Positions 32,842 through 42,451 of a stretch of 64,000 nt of DNA are shown here, piece by piece. A program made the translations under genes and the position numbers. Each line of letters begins with the position of its first letter. Positions within the stretch are counted from its first letter, which is position 1. Under the pieces are notes generated by a model. The model saw only the letters and a program-made list of their open reading frames with translations. It ran no database searches and had not been told where the DNA came from. The stretch is from Palsa-504 sp963753195 (GTDB lineage Bacteria > Actinomycetota > Actinomycetes > Streptosporangiales > Streptosporangiaceae): the NCBI GenBank assembly GCA_963753195.1, contig CAVWBH010000007.1, positions 62,001 to 126,000 of the forward strand. The letters run 5' to 3'.

Positions 32842-33522
32842 TTAGGGCGGGCCGAACCGGGTGGCGTGCTGCTGTCTTTCGAACCCCTCGCGGACGACGC
32901 GTTCGGTCTCGGTGAAGTGGTCCGCCAGTACGGTGACGATCTGTTCCGGGTCCGCGATCTGGTAGGCGTCCAGCAGCATGCGGTGCAGGTGCAGGGTCCA
33001 CCCGGGGGTCGAGTACTGGGATACGAACAGCCGCACGTACCGCTCCGCTCCGGTCCCGAGCGGGTCGAGGACCCGGCGCGTCCAGGCGTTGCAGCCCGGC
33101 TCGACCAGCGACTGGTGGAACCCGATGTGGCGCTGGGAGAACTCCGCCGTGTGCGGGTCCATGGCCACGGCCTCGAACGCGGCGAACGCCTCCTCCACGG
33201 CCCGGACGTCGGACTCGGTCGCGCGTTCCCGCGCGCGGCGGACGGTGGGCAGCTCGATCAGGTGGCGCAGCTCGTAGATGGCCGCCAGGTCATCGAGGTC
33301 CACGCCGGCCACGACCGGCGTCCGGCGGGGCGACGTGATGATCAGTCCCTCCGCCTCCAGCTGACGGATCGCCTCACGGATCGGGATGTGGCTGACTCCC
33401 ATCCGGTCCTGCAGCTCACGCACCCGCACCGGCTGACCGGGCTGCAACTCACCGCCGAGGATCGCGTTGCGCAGCTGCGTGGCGGCGGCGTCCGTTAGGC
33501 TTCCGCCCTGGATCGTTTCCAC
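32842..33522 (-). CDS. GntR-family (FCD/FadR-type) transcriptional regulator
   Basis: 226 residues. N-terminal winged helix: DAAATQLRNAILGGELQPGQ, RVRELQDRMGVSHIPIREAI, RQLEAEGLIITSPRRTPVVA. The C-terminal all-helical FCD ligand domain contains YELRHLIELPTVRRARER and the His residues HIGFHQSLVEP and DHFTETERVV that usually bind a metal and a carboxylate. The GTG start has GAGGAGG upstream. Convergent with the amidase gene (14 nt apart), it probably controls the amidase, itself or the divergent LuxR gene. A GATATCC-N5-GGATATC palindrome lies 70 bp upstream. Confidence 0.9.
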   Translation of the reverse strand: METIQGGSLTDAAATQLRNAILGGELQPGQPVRVRELQDRMGVSHIPIREAIRQLEAEGLIITSPRRTPVVAGVDLDDLAAIYELRHLIELPTVRRARERATESDVRAVEEAFAAFEAVAMDPHTAEFSQRHIGFHQSLVEPGCNAWTRRVLDPLGTGAERYVRLFVSQYSTPGWTLHLHRMLLDAYQIADPEQIVTVLADHFTETERVVREGFERQQHATRFGPP

Positions 33523-33591
33523 TGCCTGGTCCTCCTCTCACGGGGTATGGCTCGCGGGTGTTGGCATGCCCTCCGTCGGTCAGGTCACCCC

Positions 33592-33610
33592 GATATCCGT
33601 CTAGGATATC
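33592..33610. promoter_or_regulatory. Palindrome GATATCC-N5-GGATATC upstream of GntR gene
   Basis: Perfect 7-bp arms separated by GTCTA, followed by AAATATAATCTAGC. It sits 70 bp before the GntR start in an otherwise very GC-rich stretch. It is a good candidate GntR operator. Confidence 0.6.
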
Positions 33611-34044
33611 AAATATAATCTAGCATGTTGGGGAGAGGACGCCCCAGCGTCCGCGCCGGCGCGGACGCGCCTGGCGTCCGCGGGCCCGCTTCTCCCTGGC
33701 CGGGCCCCGCTTCTCCCATGCCGGGCCTCGCTTCTCCTCTAGGCCGGACCACCGCTTCTCCTCCAGGCCGGACCACCGTGGGCCTCGATTCCCGTCTAGG
33801 CCCGGCCGCCCGTCTCCTGGTTCCGATGCGCCGCGCGCGGCTATCCGGCCCGGCTTCGTCCGCGCGAGCTGCCGGCCCGGCTTCAGGCGCTGGCGCCATG
33901 CCGCCGGCCGAGGCCGGTTCGGCGGTCCGGCCCGGCCCGGCTCGTTCTGAAATATAAGATATAGTCTAGTTGGCAAGCGGCTATATGATATATCGTGTGA
34001 TCAAGATCGCATGTCCGGTGGTCAGCCGGAAGGAGTGAGTAGGC
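33611..34044. other. Divergent intergenic region with AT-rich islands and degenerate GC repeats
   Basis: Between the GntR (-) and LuxR (+) starts. AT-rich islands at about 33604-33625 and 33949-34010 (the latter with AAATATAAGATATAGTCTAG and TATATGATATATCG) flank about 300 bp of extreme GC with diverged repeats around CGCTTCTCC and GGCCGGACCACCG. The islands should hold the promoters for both genes. The minus frame through the repeats (EEKR, PARE) has no ribosome site or homology and I do not call it. Confidence 0.55.
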
Positions 34045-36933
34045 ATGGACGCTCCACATCGCGCGGCCGCGCATCTGCCCGGAAGTCAGCTGCGGCCCGC
34101 GGGTCCGAGGGGCGGCGCCCACCCGGTACCGGCTACGGCCGGAACCTCGGCGCCAGCGCCTGACGGGGCGGCGCCCGGGCGCGGCCTGCATGGCCGGCGC
34201 CGCGAGTGCGAGGCCTTGGACCGGCTGGTCGCGGACGTGCAGGCGGGCCAGAGCCGGGTGCTGGTGCTGCGCGGCGAGGCCGGAGCCGGCAAGACGGCGC
34301 TGCTGGAGTACCTGGTGCAGGGCGCGGCCGGCTGCCGCGTCGTGCGGGCGGCGGGTGCTGAGCCAGAGACGGAGATGGCGTTCGCCGGGCTGCACCAGCT
34401 GTGCGCGCCGTTCCTGGACCGGCTCGGGCGGCTGCCCGGCCCGCAGCGCGACGCGCTGGGCACTGCGTTCCACCTCCAGGACGGCACCCCGCCGGACCGG
34501 TTCGCGGCCGGCCTGGCCGCCTTGACCCTGCTCTCAGACGCCGCTGCGGACGGGCCCCTGCTCTGCCTGGTCGATGACGCGCAGTGGCTGGACTCGGACT
34601 CGGTGCAGGCCCTGGCCTTCGTGGCCCGCCACCTGGCGGCCGCCCCAGCCGCCGTGGTCCTGGCCTTCCGCCAGCCCGGCGGTGAGCACGAGCTGGCCGG
34701 ACTGCCGGAACTGCCGGTCGGCGGGCTCGCCGACGGTGACGCCCGGGAGCTACTGGCCTCGGTCCTGACCGGCCCGATCGACGAGCGGGTACGCAACCGG
34801 ATCGCAGCCGACGCCCATGGCAACCCGGCCGCTTTGCTGGAGCTGCCGCGGCTGCTGACACCCGGGGCGCTGGCCGGCGGCTTCGCGCTGCCCACCGCCG
34901 CCCCGCTGCCGCGCCGCACCGGGGCAGACTACCGGCGGCGGCTGGCCTCGCTGCCGCCGGCCACGCGGCTGCTGCTGCTCATTGCCGCCGCCGAGCTGAC
35001 CGGCGACCCGGTCCTGGTGTGGCGGGCGGCCGGGCGGCTCGGCGTCGAGGCCGGGGCGGCGGCACCCGCCGTCGAGGCCGGTCTCATCGAGTTCGGCGGG
35101 CAGGTGCGGTTCTGCCATCCGCTCGCCCGGGCGGCGATCTACCAGGCCGCGCCGCCATCGGAACGGGAGGGCGTCCACCAGGCCCTCGCGGATGTCACCG
35201 ACCCCGCCTCGAGTCCTGAGCTACGCGCCTGGCACCGCGCGCACACCACGGCCGGCCTTAATGAAGATATCGCCGCCGACCTGGAGCACCAGTCCGGCCG
35301 GGCGCAGGGCGCCGGCGGCTTCGCGGCGGCGGCCGCGTTCGGCGAACGCGCCGCGGAGCTGACGCCAGAACCAGGCCGCCGGGCGCGCCGCGCGCTGGCC
35401 GCGGCGCGGGCCGAGCATCAAGCGGGCGCGCCGGACGCGGCGCTACGGCTGCTGGCCGTGGCGCAGGCCGGGCCGCTGGATGATCTCGGGGACGCGCAGG
35501 CGGAACTGCTGCGGGCCCAGGTGGCGGCCGGACCCGGCCGCGACCGCGACGCACGGCAGTTGCTGCTGCGGGCGGCCCAGCGCCTCGAACCGGTCGACGC
35601 CGCGCTGGCCCGCGAGGCCTTGCGCGACGCATTCACCACGGCCCTGGCGGCCGGGCGCCTCGGGCCTCCCGGCGGGATCCGGCAGGTCGCCGACGCCGCG
35701 CTCGCCGCACCGCCGGCGGGCAGGCCGCTGCCGGCCACCGACCTGCTCCTGGATGGCCTGGGCCTGCTGATCGCCGAGGGGCCGGCCGCGGGCGCGCCGC
35801 TGGTGAAGCGGGTGATAAGTGCGTTCTGCGACCAGGAAGGCCAGGCCACGCAGGCACTGGCGTGGGTGGCGCTGGCATGCAGGCTGGCCCGTTCGGCCTG
35901 GGATGATCAGAGCTGGGACGTGCTGTCGGCGCGGCTGATCGAGCTGGCCCGCGAAGCGGGGGCACTGACGGCACTGCCGGCGGCGCTGCTGGAGGGGGCG
36001 GCGGTCCGGCTGGCGGCCGGCGAGCCGGCGAGGGCCGCCGCCATGGTCCGCGAGGCCGAGGACGCGGCGCGGGCGACGGGTAACCCGGTGGGACCTTACG
36101 GCGCTTTGATGCTCGCCGCCTGGGGCGGCCGGGAAGCCGAAGCGAACCAGCTGATCACGGCGGTCACACCGGACATGGCGGCGCGGGGTGAGGGACAATG
36201 GCTGACCGCCGCGGCCTGGGCGACCGCAGTCCTGCAGAACGGCCTGGGCCACTACGAGCAGGCGCTGGCCGCAGCCGAGCAGGCCAGCGAAGACCCCGCC
36301 GAGCTGGGCCTGGCCACCTGGTCACTGGTCGAGCTCATCGAAGCGGCGGCCCGGACCGGGACCCCGGAGCGCGCGGCCGGAGCCCTGCAGCGGCTCGGCG
36401 AGGCCACCAGCGCCGCCGCCACTGACTGGGCGCTCGGCCTGCAGGCCCGCTCGAGGGCACTGCTGGCTGACGACGGAACCGCCGAGGGGCTGTACCTCGA
36501 GGCGATCGAGCGGCTGGGCCGGACCCGGCTGCGCGGCGAGCTGGCCCGCGCCCACCTGCTGTACGGCGAGTGGCTGCGCCGCCAGAACCGGCGCATGGAC
36601 GCGCGCGAGCGGCTGCGGATCGCCTACCAGATGCTCACCGCGATGGGCGCCGGGGGCTTCGCCGAGCGCGCCCGCCACGAGCTGGAAGCCACCGGCGAGA
36701 ACGTCCGCAAGCGCACGATCGAGAAGGCCGACGGGCTCACCGCGCAAGAGACGCAGATCGCCGCGCTCGCGGGGCACGGGCATACGAACCCCGAGATCAG
36801 CACCCAGCTGTTCATCAGCCCGCGAACGGTCGAATGGCACCTGCGCAAGGTGTTCACCAAGCTCGGCATCAGCTCCCGCAAAGAGCTCCGCGTGGCCCTG
36901 TCCGGCCTGGAACGGGTGCCGCTGCCGACGTAG
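34045..36933 (+). CDS. Large ATPase-LuxR (LAL-type) transcriptional regulator
   Basis: 962 residues. N-terminal ATPase module: GLHGRRRECEALDRLVADVQ, Walker A LRGEAGAGKTALLEYL (about 75-90), Walker B LLCLVDDAQWLDSDS (about 172-186). A long TPR-rich middle region follows, then a C-terminal LuxR domain (LTAQETQIAALAGHGHTNPE, LFISPRTVEWHLRKVFTKLG; about 890-945). This is the common Streptomyces-type LAL regulator and is distinct from both MalT-like copies. The ATG at 34045 has GGAAGGAG upstream. Promoter in the AT-rich island before it. Targets unknown. Confidence 0.92.
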   Translation: MDAPHRAAAHLPGSQLRPAGPRGGAHPVPATAGTSAPAPDGAAPGRGLHGRRRECEALDRLVADVQAGQSRVLVLRGEAGAGKTALLEYLVQGAAGCRVVRAAGAEPETEMAFAGLHQLCAPFLDRLGRLPGPQRDALGTAFHLQDGTPPDRFAAGLAALTLLSDAAADGPLLCLVDDAQWLDSDSVQALAFVARHLAAAPAAVVLAFRQPGGEHELAGLPELPVGGLADGDARELLASVLTGPIDERVRNRIAADAHGNPAALLELPRLLTPGALAGGFALPTAAPLPRRTGADYRRRLASLPPATRLLLLIAAAELTGDPVLVWRAAGRLGVEAGAAAPAVEAGLIEFGGQVRFCHPLARAAIYQAAPPSEREGVHQALADVTDPASSPELRAWHRAHTTAGLNEDIAADLEHQSGRAQGAGGFAAAAAFGERAAELTPEPGRRARRALAAARAEHQAGAPDAALRLLAVAQAGPLDDLGDAQAELLRAQVAAGPGRDRDARQLLLRAAQRLEPVDAALAREALRDAFTTALAAGRLGPPGGIRQVADAALAAPPAGRPLPATDLLLDGLGLLIAEGPAAGAPLVKRVISAFCDQEGQATQALAWVALACRLARSAWDDQSWDVLSARLIELAREAGALTALPAALLEGAAVRLAAGEPARAAAMVREAEDAARATGNPVGPYGALMLAAWGGREAEANQLITAVTPDMAARGEGQWLTAAAWATAVLQNGLGHYEQALAAAEQASEDPAELGLATWSLVELIEAAARTGTPERAAGALQRLGEATSAAATDWALGLQARSRALLADDGTAEGLYLEAIERLGRTRLRGELARAHLLYGEWLRRQNRRMDARERLRIAYQMLTAMGAGGFAERARHELEATGENVRKRTIEKADGLTAQETQIAALAGHGHTNPEISTQLFISPRTVEWHLRKVFTKLGISSRKELRVALSGLERVPLPT

Positions 36934-36950
36934 CCATCCCCCGCCGGGAG

Positions 36951-37340
36951 TCAGAGGTAGTTGCTGACCTCGATCAGGTTCTGGTCCGGGTCGCGGAAGT
37001 AGACGCTGAGGATAGTGCCGGTGGCGCCGGCGCGTTCGGCCGGGCCGACCTCGATCGGGACATCGTGCGCGGCGAGTTCCGCGATCACCTGCGCCAGCGG
37101 GTCGTCGGCGATCAGGCACAGGTCGGCGCTGCCGGGCGTGGCACGGTGGGCCTTCGGCTCGAACTCGTGCCCAGCCCGGTGCAGATTGATCTTGCTGTGG
37201 CCGAAGGAAAGCGCGGTGCGTCCCGGGCCGAACGTCACCGCCTGCATGCCCAGTACGCGGGTGTAGAACTCCACGGTGGCGTCAATGTCGGCGACGGTCA
37301 GCACCAGGTGGTCGAGGCGATTGATGTGCACGGGGCTCAT
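36951..37340 (-). CDS. VOC-family (glyoxalase/dioxygenase fold) protein
   Basis: 129 residues, complete VOC domain: INRLDHLVLTVADIDATVEF, YTRVLGMQAVTFGPGRTALS, DLCLIADDPLAQVIAELAAH, and SVYFRDPDQNLIEVSNY at the end. Metal-ligand positions (His in RLDHLVL, His in the GHSKINLH strand, Glu in LIEVSNY) are present, so it may be a metal-dependent lyase or dioxygenase such as the fosfomycin/glyoxalase group. Convergent with the LuxR gene and 123 bp upstream of the PoxB-like gene end on the same strand. Confidence 0.87.
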   Translation of the reverse strand: MSPVHINRLDHLVLTVADIDATVEFYTRVLGMQAVTFGPGRTALSFGHSKINLHRAGHEFEPKAHRATPGSADLCLIADDPLAQVIAELAAHDVPIEVGPAERAGATGTILSVYFRDPDQNLIEVSNYL

Positions 37341-37463
37341 CGTAGGCGGGCGGCGCGCTCGCTGCGGCGAGGGCGGCCCCCTGCGGAGCCCGCGCCGTTA
37401 GCGGGCTCACCGCAGCGTTCTGCGCTGTCCCGGACGCGCCGTGCGGCAATGGCCTGGGCGGGG

Positions 37464-39195
37464 TCACTCGACCTCGAGTTCTCGCAGGTTGGTCTTGGTG
37501 AGCTCGACGAGCTCTTCCCCTCCGCCGGACAGGACGGTCCTGGTCGCGTACAGGGTGAAGCCCTTGATCTGGCCGTAGGTGAGCTTGGGCGGCAGGGACA
37601 GCTCGTGCCGGGCGGTGGCCACCTCGACCAGCGCCGGGCCGTCGTGGGCGAACGCCGCCGTCAGCGCGTCCTCCAGCTCGCCGGCCTTGTCCACCCGGAC
37701 GCCGAACAGCCCGGCCGCCCGCGCCATCGCGGCGAAGTCGGGGTTGTCCAGGTCGGTGCCGTAGGTGACGATGCCGGCCGCCTTCATCTCCAGCTCCACG
37801 AACCCCAGCGCGCCGTTGTTGAACACCACGACCTTGACCGGCAGGTGCTGCTGGCGCAAGGTGATGAGCTCGCCGAGCAGCATGGCCACCCCGGCCGTCC
37901 CCGGACAGGGCGATGACCGGCCGGCCCGGGTGGCTGGCCTGGGCGCCGATGGCGTGCGGCAGGGCGTTGGCCATGGAGCCGTGGTTGAACGAGCCGATCA
38001 TGCGGCGGGAGCCGTTCATGTGCAGGTAGCGGGCGGCCCAGATGACTGGCGTGCCCACGTCGGCGGTGAAGATCGCGTCCGCGGCGGCCAGCTTGTCGAT
38101 GGTGGCCGCGACGTACTGCGGGTGCAGCGGCGAGTCGTGGCGCCGGTCCCGGGCCAGCTTGTCCAGCCGGGCGCGGGCCCGGCGGTAGTGCGCGGTCATC
38201 CGGTCCAGGTGCGCGGAATCGGTCTTGGGGGCCAGCAGCGGCAGCAGCGCCTCAGCGGTGTCCCGGACCGTGCCGACCAGCGGGACCTGCACCGGGACCC
38301 GGCGGCCGATCCGCTCGCCCCGCACGTCGACCTGGATCACCGGGACGCCCTCGGGGAAGAACGGCCGATACGGGAAGTCGGTGCCCAGCATGAGCAGCGC
38401 GTCGCAGTGCTCCATGGCCCGGTACCCGGAGGTGAACCCGATCAGCCCGGTCATCCCCACGTCGAACGGGTTGTCGTGCTCGACGGACTCCTTGCCGCGG
38501 AACGCGTGCACCACCGGGGCCTGCAGCGCCCCGGCCAGCGCGATGAGCTGCTCGTGCGCTCCGGCGCAGCCCGCACCGGCCAGGATCGTCACCCGGCCGG
38601 CGGCGTTCAGCACGTCGGCCGCGGCGGCCAGCGACGCCGCATCCGGCCGGATCACCGACGCCGCCGGCCGGATCGGCACCGGCGCACCGGCGTCCCGGAC
38701 CTCGGCCAGGAAGATCTCGCCGGGCACCACGACCACCGCCACCCCGCCCCGGGCCAGCGCCGAGCGCATCGCGACCTGCAGGATCCGCGGCAGCTGCTCC
38801 TGAGTGCTGATCAGCTCGCAGTACACGCTGCACTCGCGGAACAGCTCCTGCGGGTGGGTCTCCTGGAAGTAGTCCCCGCCGATCTCCTCGGCCGGGATCT
38901 GCGCGGCGATGGCCAGCACCGGGACCCCGCTGCGGTTGGCGTCGAACAGGCCGTTGATCAGGTGCAGGTTGCCCGGCCCGCAGCTGGCCGCGCACACCGC
39001 CAGCTCCCCGGTCAGCCCCGCCTCCGCGGCCGCCGCGAACCCCGCGGCCTCCTCGTGCCGGACATGCTCCCAGGCGATCGTGCCGTCCCGGCGCAGCGCG
39101 TCGGTGAACCCGTTCAGGGAGTCCCCCGGGATCCCGTACACCCGCCGCACGCCGGACGCCCTCAGCGTCGCCACCATCACGTCAGCGGTCGCCAT
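37464..39195 (-). pseudogene. PoxB-type pyruvate:quinone oxidoreductase-like TPP enzyme, frameshifted
   Basis: About 577 codons once a one-base shift is repaired, the normal length of PoxB. N-terminal TPP pyrimidine domain (RVYGIPGDSLNGFTDALRRD, HVRHEEAAGFAAAAEAGLTG), central domain (AGRVTILAGAGCAGAHEQLI) and C-terminal PP domain. The first frame reads VIALSGDG, then goes off (RGGHAARR); the proper continuation VAMLLGELITLRQQHLPVKV, VVFNNGALGF is in the neighbouring frame from 37889. One extra C in GGCCGGGG at about 37893-37897 explains it. The break falls inside the GDG...NN cofactor motif, so an unrepaired product is inactive. The ATG has AGGAGAAGGA upstream. Confidence 0.78.
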
Positions 39196-39379
39196 TTCCT
39201 TCTCCTTTGCCGGTGGGGGCGGGAAACGCCTGATTTAGCACCATTGTCACGCTCCGGGCCCGGCCCGTCGCGCCCGCGGAGGACCCTGGCCGGCACCCTG
39301 GTCTGCCACCCCCGAACCGGGGACCCAGGCCCGCAGCACAGGCCCGGAACCCAGACCCCGGCCCCAGACCAGGGACCCG

Positions 39380-39398
39380 ACCAGGGGCTCGCCCTGGT
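39380..39398. repeat. Small hairpin in the PoxB/VOC divergent region
   Basis: ACCAGGG and CCCTGGT pair around GCTCG. The gap 39196-39490 between the divergent genes otherwise holds GC-rich sequence with no clear promoter. Confidence 0.4.
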
Positions 39399-39490
39399 GT
39401 GCCGACGGCCGCCGAACGGGGATCGTGGAGAACCGGATTTAGCGGGCGGCCTGACCCCAGAGGCCGACCCCAGAAGAAGGAGCAGGAGTG

Positions 39491-39934
39491 ATGGAGTACA
39501 GACTCGAGGTTGTGGTGCTGCCGGTCTCCGACGTGGACAAGGCCAAGGACTTCTACCAGGGGCTGGGCTGGCGGCTGGACGCCGACTTCGACCGCGTCCC
39601 CGGCTACCGGGTGGTGCAGCTGACGCCGCCGGGCTCGCCCTGCTCGGTCATCTTCGGCACCGGGGTCTGCTCGGCCACGCCGGGCTCGGCCCAGGGCCTG
39701 CATCTGGTCACCGCCGACATCGACGCGGCCCGGGCCGACCTGGCCGGCCGCGGCGCCGGGGTCAGCGAGGTCTTCCACGACACCACCGGGGTGTTCCACC
39801 ACGCCGGAACCCAGGACCGCGTCGCGGGAGCGGCTCCGGAGCACGCGAGCTACGGATCGTTCGTCTCGTTCGAAGACCCCGACGGCAACGGCTGGCTGAT
39901 CCAGGAGATCACCACCCGCCTGCCGGGCCGGTGA
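39491..39934 (+). CDS. VOC-family protein
   Basis: 147 residues: YRLEVVVLPVSDVDKAKDFY, GYRVVQLTPPGSPCSVIFGT, LHLVTADIDAARADLAGRGA, and FVSFEDPDGNGWLIQEITTR at the end. It is a glyoxalase/bleomycin-resistance fold of the kind often found with ECF or TetR stress genes, and it resembles the VOC protein at 47848-48246. An insertion of about 20 residues (TTGVFHHAGTQDRVAGA) precedes the last strand. The ATG at 39491 has AGAAGGAG upstream. First gene of a + strand run to 42425. Confidence 0.87.
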   Translation: MEYRLEVVVLPVSDVDKAKDFYQGLGWRLDADFDRVPGYRVVQLTPPGSPCSVIFGTGVCSATPGSAQGLHLVTADIDAARADLAGRGAGVSEVFHDTTGVFHHAGTQDRVAGAAPEHASYGSFVSFEDPDGNGWLIQEITTRLPGR

Positions 39935-39960
39935 GAAACGCCGCAGACAGGAGCAGGACC

Positions 39961-40632
39961 ATGAGCAACAGCACACTTACCTACCAGCACATGGGGACGA
40001 CGGCCCGCAGCCAGACGCACGCCTTGTTCGCGCAGACGATGGGGTATGTGGCGGGGACGGCGGCGTTGTTCGCCCTCGGCGCCTGGCTGGGCCGCAACCT
40101 GACCGGCGGCGTGGGCATCGTCGTGTTCATCGCCGCGTTCGCGTGCCTGATCGGCATGCGGTTCGCCGCGCGCCGCTCGGCTCAGCTGACCATCGGCCTG
40201 CTGGCCTTGTTCGGGCTGCTGGTCGGGGTGGCCGTGGCGCCCATGATCGCGTACTACGGCGCCATGGACCCGCGGGCGCTGTGGCAGGCCGGCGCGGCGA
40301 CCGCGCTGTTCATCGCCGGGTTCGGCGCGGCGGGCTACGCCACCCGCCGCGACCTGACCGCGATCGCCCGGGTCTGTTTCTGGGTCCTGCTGGCCCTGAT
40401 CGTGGCCGGGATCGTGCTGGTCTTCGTGCACATCCCGGGCGCCGACCTGGCCTACTCGGTCCTCGGCCTGGTCATCTTCGCCGGGTTCACCATGTTCGAC
40501 TTCCAGCGGCTGCGCACCAACCGGGACATCACCGCTGCACCGTTCCTGGCCGCGTCGATCTTCCTCGACGTGCTGAACGTGTTCCTGTTCTTCCTGGAGA
40601 TCTTCTCCGCCCCGCAGGGGGCGGAGCGATGA
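39961..40632 (+). CDS. Bax inhibitor-1 (BI1/YccA)-family membrane protein
   Basis: 223 residues with seven hydrophobic segments, among them HALFAQTMGYVAGTAALFAL, VGIVVFIAAFACLIGMRFAA, VCFWVLLALIVAGIVLVFVH and the last pair ending in ILFLDVLNVFLFFLEIF-like sequence (seen as FLDVLNVFLFFLEIFSA). The family mediates cation leak or membrane-protein quality control. The ATG at 39961 has CAGGAG upstream. Its TGA overlaps the ATG of the next gene (ATGA), so it is coupled with the M20 amidohydrolase. Confidence 0.85.
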   Translation: MSNSTLTYQHMGTTARSQTHALFAQTMGYVAGTAALFALGAWLGRNLTGGVGIVVFIAAFACLIGMRFAARRSAQLTIGLLALFGLLVGVAVAPMIAYYGAMDPRALWQAGAATALFIAGFGAAGYATRRDLTAIARVCFWVLLALIVAGIVLVFVHIPGADLAYSVLGLVIFAGFTMFDFQRLRTNRDITAAPFLAASIFLDVLNVFLFFLEIFSAPQGAER

Positions 40633-41879
40633 GCGCCATCGACGACATCCTGGCCGGCTACGAAGCGCTGCGGCCCGCCCAGGAGGCCTTCTACCAGGAC
40701 CTGCACCGCCACCCCGAGCTCTCCCACCAAGAACACCGCACCGCCCAGCGCGTGGCCGAGCAGCTGACCGGCGACGGGTTCGCGGTCACCAGCGGCATCG
40801 GCGGCACCGGGGTGGTGGGCGTCCTGGCCAACGGCAGCGGGCCCACCGTCCTGCTGCGCTGCGAACTGGACGCCCTGCCGGTGCGGGAGGAGACCGGCGC
40901 GCCGTACGCGAGCACCGCCACCGTCACCGACGCCGCCGGTCACCAGGTGCCGGTCGATCACGCCTGCGGCCACGACATGCACATGGCCGCCATGATTGCG
41001 ATGGCCAAGCTCATGGCCGACCACCGTGAGGCGTGGCACGGGACCTTGATCCCGCTGTTCCAGCCCGCCGAGGAGACCGGCGAAGGCGCCCAGGAGATGG
41101 TCGACGACGGGCTGTTCAAGCGCATCCCCGTGCCGGACGTCGCGCTGGCCCAGCACCTGCTGCCCGGCATCGCCGGGACCGTGCGCACCCGGCCCGGGCC
41201 GTTCATGTCGGCCGCGGACAGCCTCAAGGTCACCGTGTACGGGCGGGGCGGGCACGGCTCCACCCCGCAGAACACCGTCGACCCGGTCGTACTCGCGGCC
41301 ATGATCGTCGTTCGGCTGCAGACCGTTGTGTCCCGCGAGGTCGCGCCGGGCGACATCGCGGTGGTCACCGTGGGCAGTGTGAACGCCGGCACCAGGAGCA
41401 ACATCATCCCCGACTTCGCCGTCCTGGAACTCAACGTGCGCAGCTACTCCGCCGTGACCCGCCAGCGCATGCTGGACGCCATCCAGCGGATCGTCCGCGC
41501 CGAGTGCCAGGCCAGCGGCTCGCCCAAGGATCCCGAGTTCGAGACCACGCTGCAGTTCCCGATCACCGACAACAACCCCGCCGTCACCGAACGGGTGGCC
41601 AAGGCGTTCGCCGCGCACTTCGGCGACAAGGCGGACGAGATCCCCAAGCAGACGGTCAGCGAGGACTTCAGCAAGATCCCCGACGCCGCCGGTGTCCCGT
41701 ACACCTACTGGGGCCTGGGGTATACCGACCAGAAGACCTACCTGGCCGCCGAGAAGGACGGGCACCTGGATGACCTGGTCACCAACCACTCGCCGAAGTT
41801 CCTGCCCCCGATGCAGCCCACCCTGCGGACCGGCACCGAGGCCCTGATCGCGGCCGCCCTGGCCTGGCTCGCACCCTGA
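40629..41879 (+). CDS. M20-family amidohydrolase (aminoacylase/hippuricase type)
   Basis: 416 residues. Metal-binding motifs DLHRHPELSHQE (start), VDHACGHDMHMAAM, and FQPAEETGEGAQEM with the catalytic Glu; the dimerisation lid GRGGHGSTPQNTVDPVVLAA; and SEDFSKIPDAAGVPYTYWGL near the end. Hydrolyses N-acyl amino acids or similar amides with two metal ions in the cytosol. The start overlaps the BI1 stop. Second gene of the run VOC, BI1, M20, DUF1440-like. Substrate unknown. Confidence 0.92.
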   Translation: MSAIDDILAGYEALRPAQEAFYQDLHRHPELSHQEHRTAQRVAEQLTGDGFAVTSGIGGTGVVGVLANGSGPTVLLRCELDALPVREETGAPYASTATVTDAAGHQVPVDHACGHDMHMAAMIAMAKLMADHREAWHGTLIPLFQPAEETGEGAQEMVDDGLFKRIPVPDVALAQHLLPGIAGTVRTRPGPFMSAADSLKVTVYGRGGHGSTPQNTVDPVVLAAMIVVRLQTVVSREVAPGDIAVVTVGSVNAGTRSNIIPDFAVLELNVRSYSAVTRQRMLDAIQRIVRAECQASGSPKDPEFETTLQFPITDNNPAVTERVAKAFAAHFGDKADEIPKQTVSEDFSKIPDAAGVPYTYWGLGYTDQKTYLAAEKDGHLDDLVTNHSPKFLPPMQPTLRTGTEALIAAALAWLAP

Positions 41880-41900
41880 AATCAACGATTGGAACCCGCC

Positions 41901-42425
41901 ATGCGCACCCGAACCCGCCCGCTGACCCCGCTCGCGGCCGTCGCCGGAGGCATCCTGGCCGGAGCCGTGGGCACCGTCTGCCTGGATGCCGTCAACTACC
42001 TGAAGTACCGCCGCGCGGGCGGTACTTCGAGCCCGCTGGCCTGGGAATTCGCGCCGATCCAGACCTGGGAGACGGCCCCTGACCCGGGGCAGGTGGCCAA
42101 GCGCGTGCTCGAGGGCTTCACCCAGCGCAAGCTGCCGGACCGCTGGGCGTGGCTCATCAGCACCGCCGCGCACTGGGGCTACGGATCCTCGGCGGGAGCG
42201 GCCTACGGCATCGTGGCCGGCTCACTGCGCAGCCCGAACGCCCTGTACGGCCTGCCCTTCGGCGCCGCGGTCTTCGCAGGCGACTACATCGCCCTGCCGG
42301 CCGCCGGGCTGTACAAGCAGATCTGGGAGTACGACGCCAAGACCCTGGCCATCGATCTGAGCGCGCACCTCGCGTACGGAGCGGGCACCGCGACCGCGTT
42401 CTGGCTCCTGGCCACGGTCGGGTAG
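41901..42425 (+). CDS. DUF1440/YagU-like membrane protein
   Basis: 174 residues. A first membrane helix (PLAAVAGGILAGAVGTVCLD) is followed by a loop with SSPLAWEFAPIQTWETAPDP, then AHWGYGSSAGAAYGIVAG and GLPFGAAVFAGDYIALPAAG. This pattern of Gly/Ala-rich helices resembles the DUF1440 family, which has no known function apart from links to acid resistance in enterobacteria. I start at the ATG at 41901; a TTG 12 nt earlier is possible. Last gene of its run, followed by a hairpin terminator. Confidence 0.7.
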   Translation: MRTRTRPLTPLAAVAGGILAGAVGTVCLDAVNYLKYRRAGGTSSPLAWEFAPIQTWETAPDPGQVAKRVLEGFTQRKLPDRWAWLISTAAHWGYGSSAGAAYGIVAGSLRSPNALYGLPFGAAVFAGDYIALPAAGLYKQIWEYDAKTLAIDLSAHLAYGAGTATAFWLLATVG

Positions 42426-42451
42426 GCGCCTTTTCTGAGCTTTTCTGAATG

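Noticed and set aside
33620..33976. Minus-strand ORF with EKR-type repeats
   Set aside because: No ribosome site or homology; the amino acid repeats simply mirror GC-rich DNA repeats between two divergent promoters.
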